A DNA stretch of 6,610 nucleotides. Source: an uncultured Alphaproteobacteria bacterium. GTDB lineage: Bacteria; Pseudomonadota; Alphaproteobacteria; Rickettsiales; UBA1997. The notes under the pieces were generated by a model. That model ran no database searches, had not been told where the DNA came from, and saw only the letters and a list, made by a program, of their open reading frames with translations. Every line of letters begins with the position of its first letter. The stretch's first letter is position 1. The DNA is taken from NCBI GenBank assembly GCA_903898475.1, contig CAIUFU010000193.1, forward strand, positions 1 to 6,610, written 5' to 3'. Of this stretch, positions 6,152 through 6,610 are shown piece after piece. The position numbers and the translations under genes are program-made.

Positions 6152-6302
6152 TGGAGATTTTTCAAACAGAAATTACAAGAAAGAATTGTTAATATTCTTG
6201 CAATGACACAGCTAAATTTCTGACAAATTTTTTAAGAACCTGTTCAAAATCTTTTAATATTTAAAACCATTCATAAACTGAACGTCCATCTGCTTTAACA
6301 AC

Positions 6303-6311
6303 GGAAGGAGG
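6303..6311 (+). promoter_or_regulatory. Strong Shine-Dalgarno sequence before the transposase
   Basis: GGAAGGAGG ends three bases before ATG 6315. It is the only clear Shine-Dalgarno sequence in the window: none of the resident genes has one. It supports the start choice and the foreign origin of the element. The 3-base spacing is shorter than usual. Confidence 0.7.
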
Positions 6312-6314
6312 TTT

Positions 6315-6610
6315 ATGAGAAAGAAACTATATCCAAGGACATTACTCGTGAACAATTTGCAAAAATTGTTCCGATTCTTGAGTCAGTAAGAAAACAGACC
6401 AGACCAAGAACCCTTGATCTGTATCATGTTTTTAATGCCATTCTCTATCTGCTGAAGACTGGCTGACAATGGCGACAGCTACCAACGGAATATCCAAAAT
6501 GGCGAAGTGTTCATGCATACTTCCAGATTTGGCAGGAAGATGAAACGCTGAACAAAGTTTTAAAAAAAATTAGTTGGAGAGGTCCGACAACACAATGGAC
6601 GGACCGTCAA
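6315..6610 (+). pseudogene. IS5-family transposase, broken by a frameshift and an in-frame TGA, partial at the window edge
   Basis: The start MRKKLYP is in one frame (6315-6335). The continuation DITREQFAKIVPILES is in another frame from 6338, which implies loss of one base near 6336-6338, where family members have a Ser codon. The second frame then reads through PRTLDLYHVFNAILYLLKTG to a TGA at 6464-6466, exactly where relatives have the Cys of GCQWR, and continues as QWRQLPTEYPKWRSVHAYFQIW to the edge. This is the N-terminal (DUF4096-like) domain of IS5-family DDE transposases; the catalytic acidic residues would lie further right. Two independent lesions within 150 bases make a functional transposase unlikely, unless they are sequencing errors. 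The lesions do not suggest a changed genetic code, because the other genes use TGG for Trp and the expected residue here is Cys. Confidence 0.85.

Larger units (their letters stand above)
6236..6610 (+). mobile_element. IS5-family insertion sequence, left part (continues past the right edge)
   Basis: The broken transposase at 6315-6610 identifies the element. The left end is inferred at about 6236, where GAACCTGTTCAAAATC begins. That sequence resembles the terminal inverted repeats of this IS group, and the preceding TTAA (6232-6235) fits the 4-base YTAR target type used by IS5 relatives. The other end is outside the window, so neither the inverted repeat nor a target duplication can be confirmed. 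About 80 bases of non-coding leader separate the end from the transposase start. The strong ribosome binding site and the different style of gene start set it apart from the neighbours, as expected for acquired DNA. Confidence 0.7.

Noticed and set aside
6464..6466. In-frame TGA as evidence of a recoded genetic code
   Set aside because: All resident genes use TGG for Trp and are open under the standard code, the expected residue here is Cys, and a frameshift is also present, so decay is simpler.

Overview
This window looks like a fragment of an AT-rich Gram-negative chromosome, most likely from an alphaproteobacterium and possibly Rickettsiales-like. That placement is inference. It rests on the Pal sequence, the split zinc-uptake genes, the AT-rich intergenic DNA and the lack of Shine-Dalgarno sequences before the resident genes. 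Of the five complete genes, four end in TAG and one (pal) in TAA. Tryptophan is encoded by TGG throughout, so the standard genetic code fits.

Layout from left to right: the 5' end of a minus-strand gene for an exported glutathione-peroxidase-like protein (1-152); an intergenic stretch ending in a strong rho-independent terminator (298-351) that serves the next gene; pal, the peptidoglycan-associated lipoprotein (379-900, minus); a 63-base divergent spacer; an unrecognised secreted Cys-rich protein (964-1989, plus); znuA, the periplasmic zinc-binding protein (1992-2831, minus); znuC, its ATPase (2848-3552, plus), separated from znuA by only 16 bases; a very large pilin-like surface protein (3549-6053, minus); a short intergenic region with a hairpin; and the left part of an IS5-family insertion sequence whose transposase is broken (about 6236-6610).

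Most of the window concerns the cell envelope: outer-membrane anchoring (Pal), zinc import (ZnuA and ZnuC, with the permease ZnuB not present here), an unknown periplasmic or exported protein, and a mosaic protein joining a type IV pilin N-terminus to a LamG-like domain, four Cys-rich repeats and a long glycine-rich tail. The genes are packed tail to tail with almost no spacer: 2 bases between the unknown gene and znuA, and overlapping stop codons between znuC and the pilin-like gene.

The most interesting items are the architecture of the 834-residue pilin-like protein, the ZnuA whose usual third zinc-binding histidine is a tyrosine, and the unknown ten-cysteine secreted protein. I see no CRISPR array, tRNA, rRNA or recognisable defence system.
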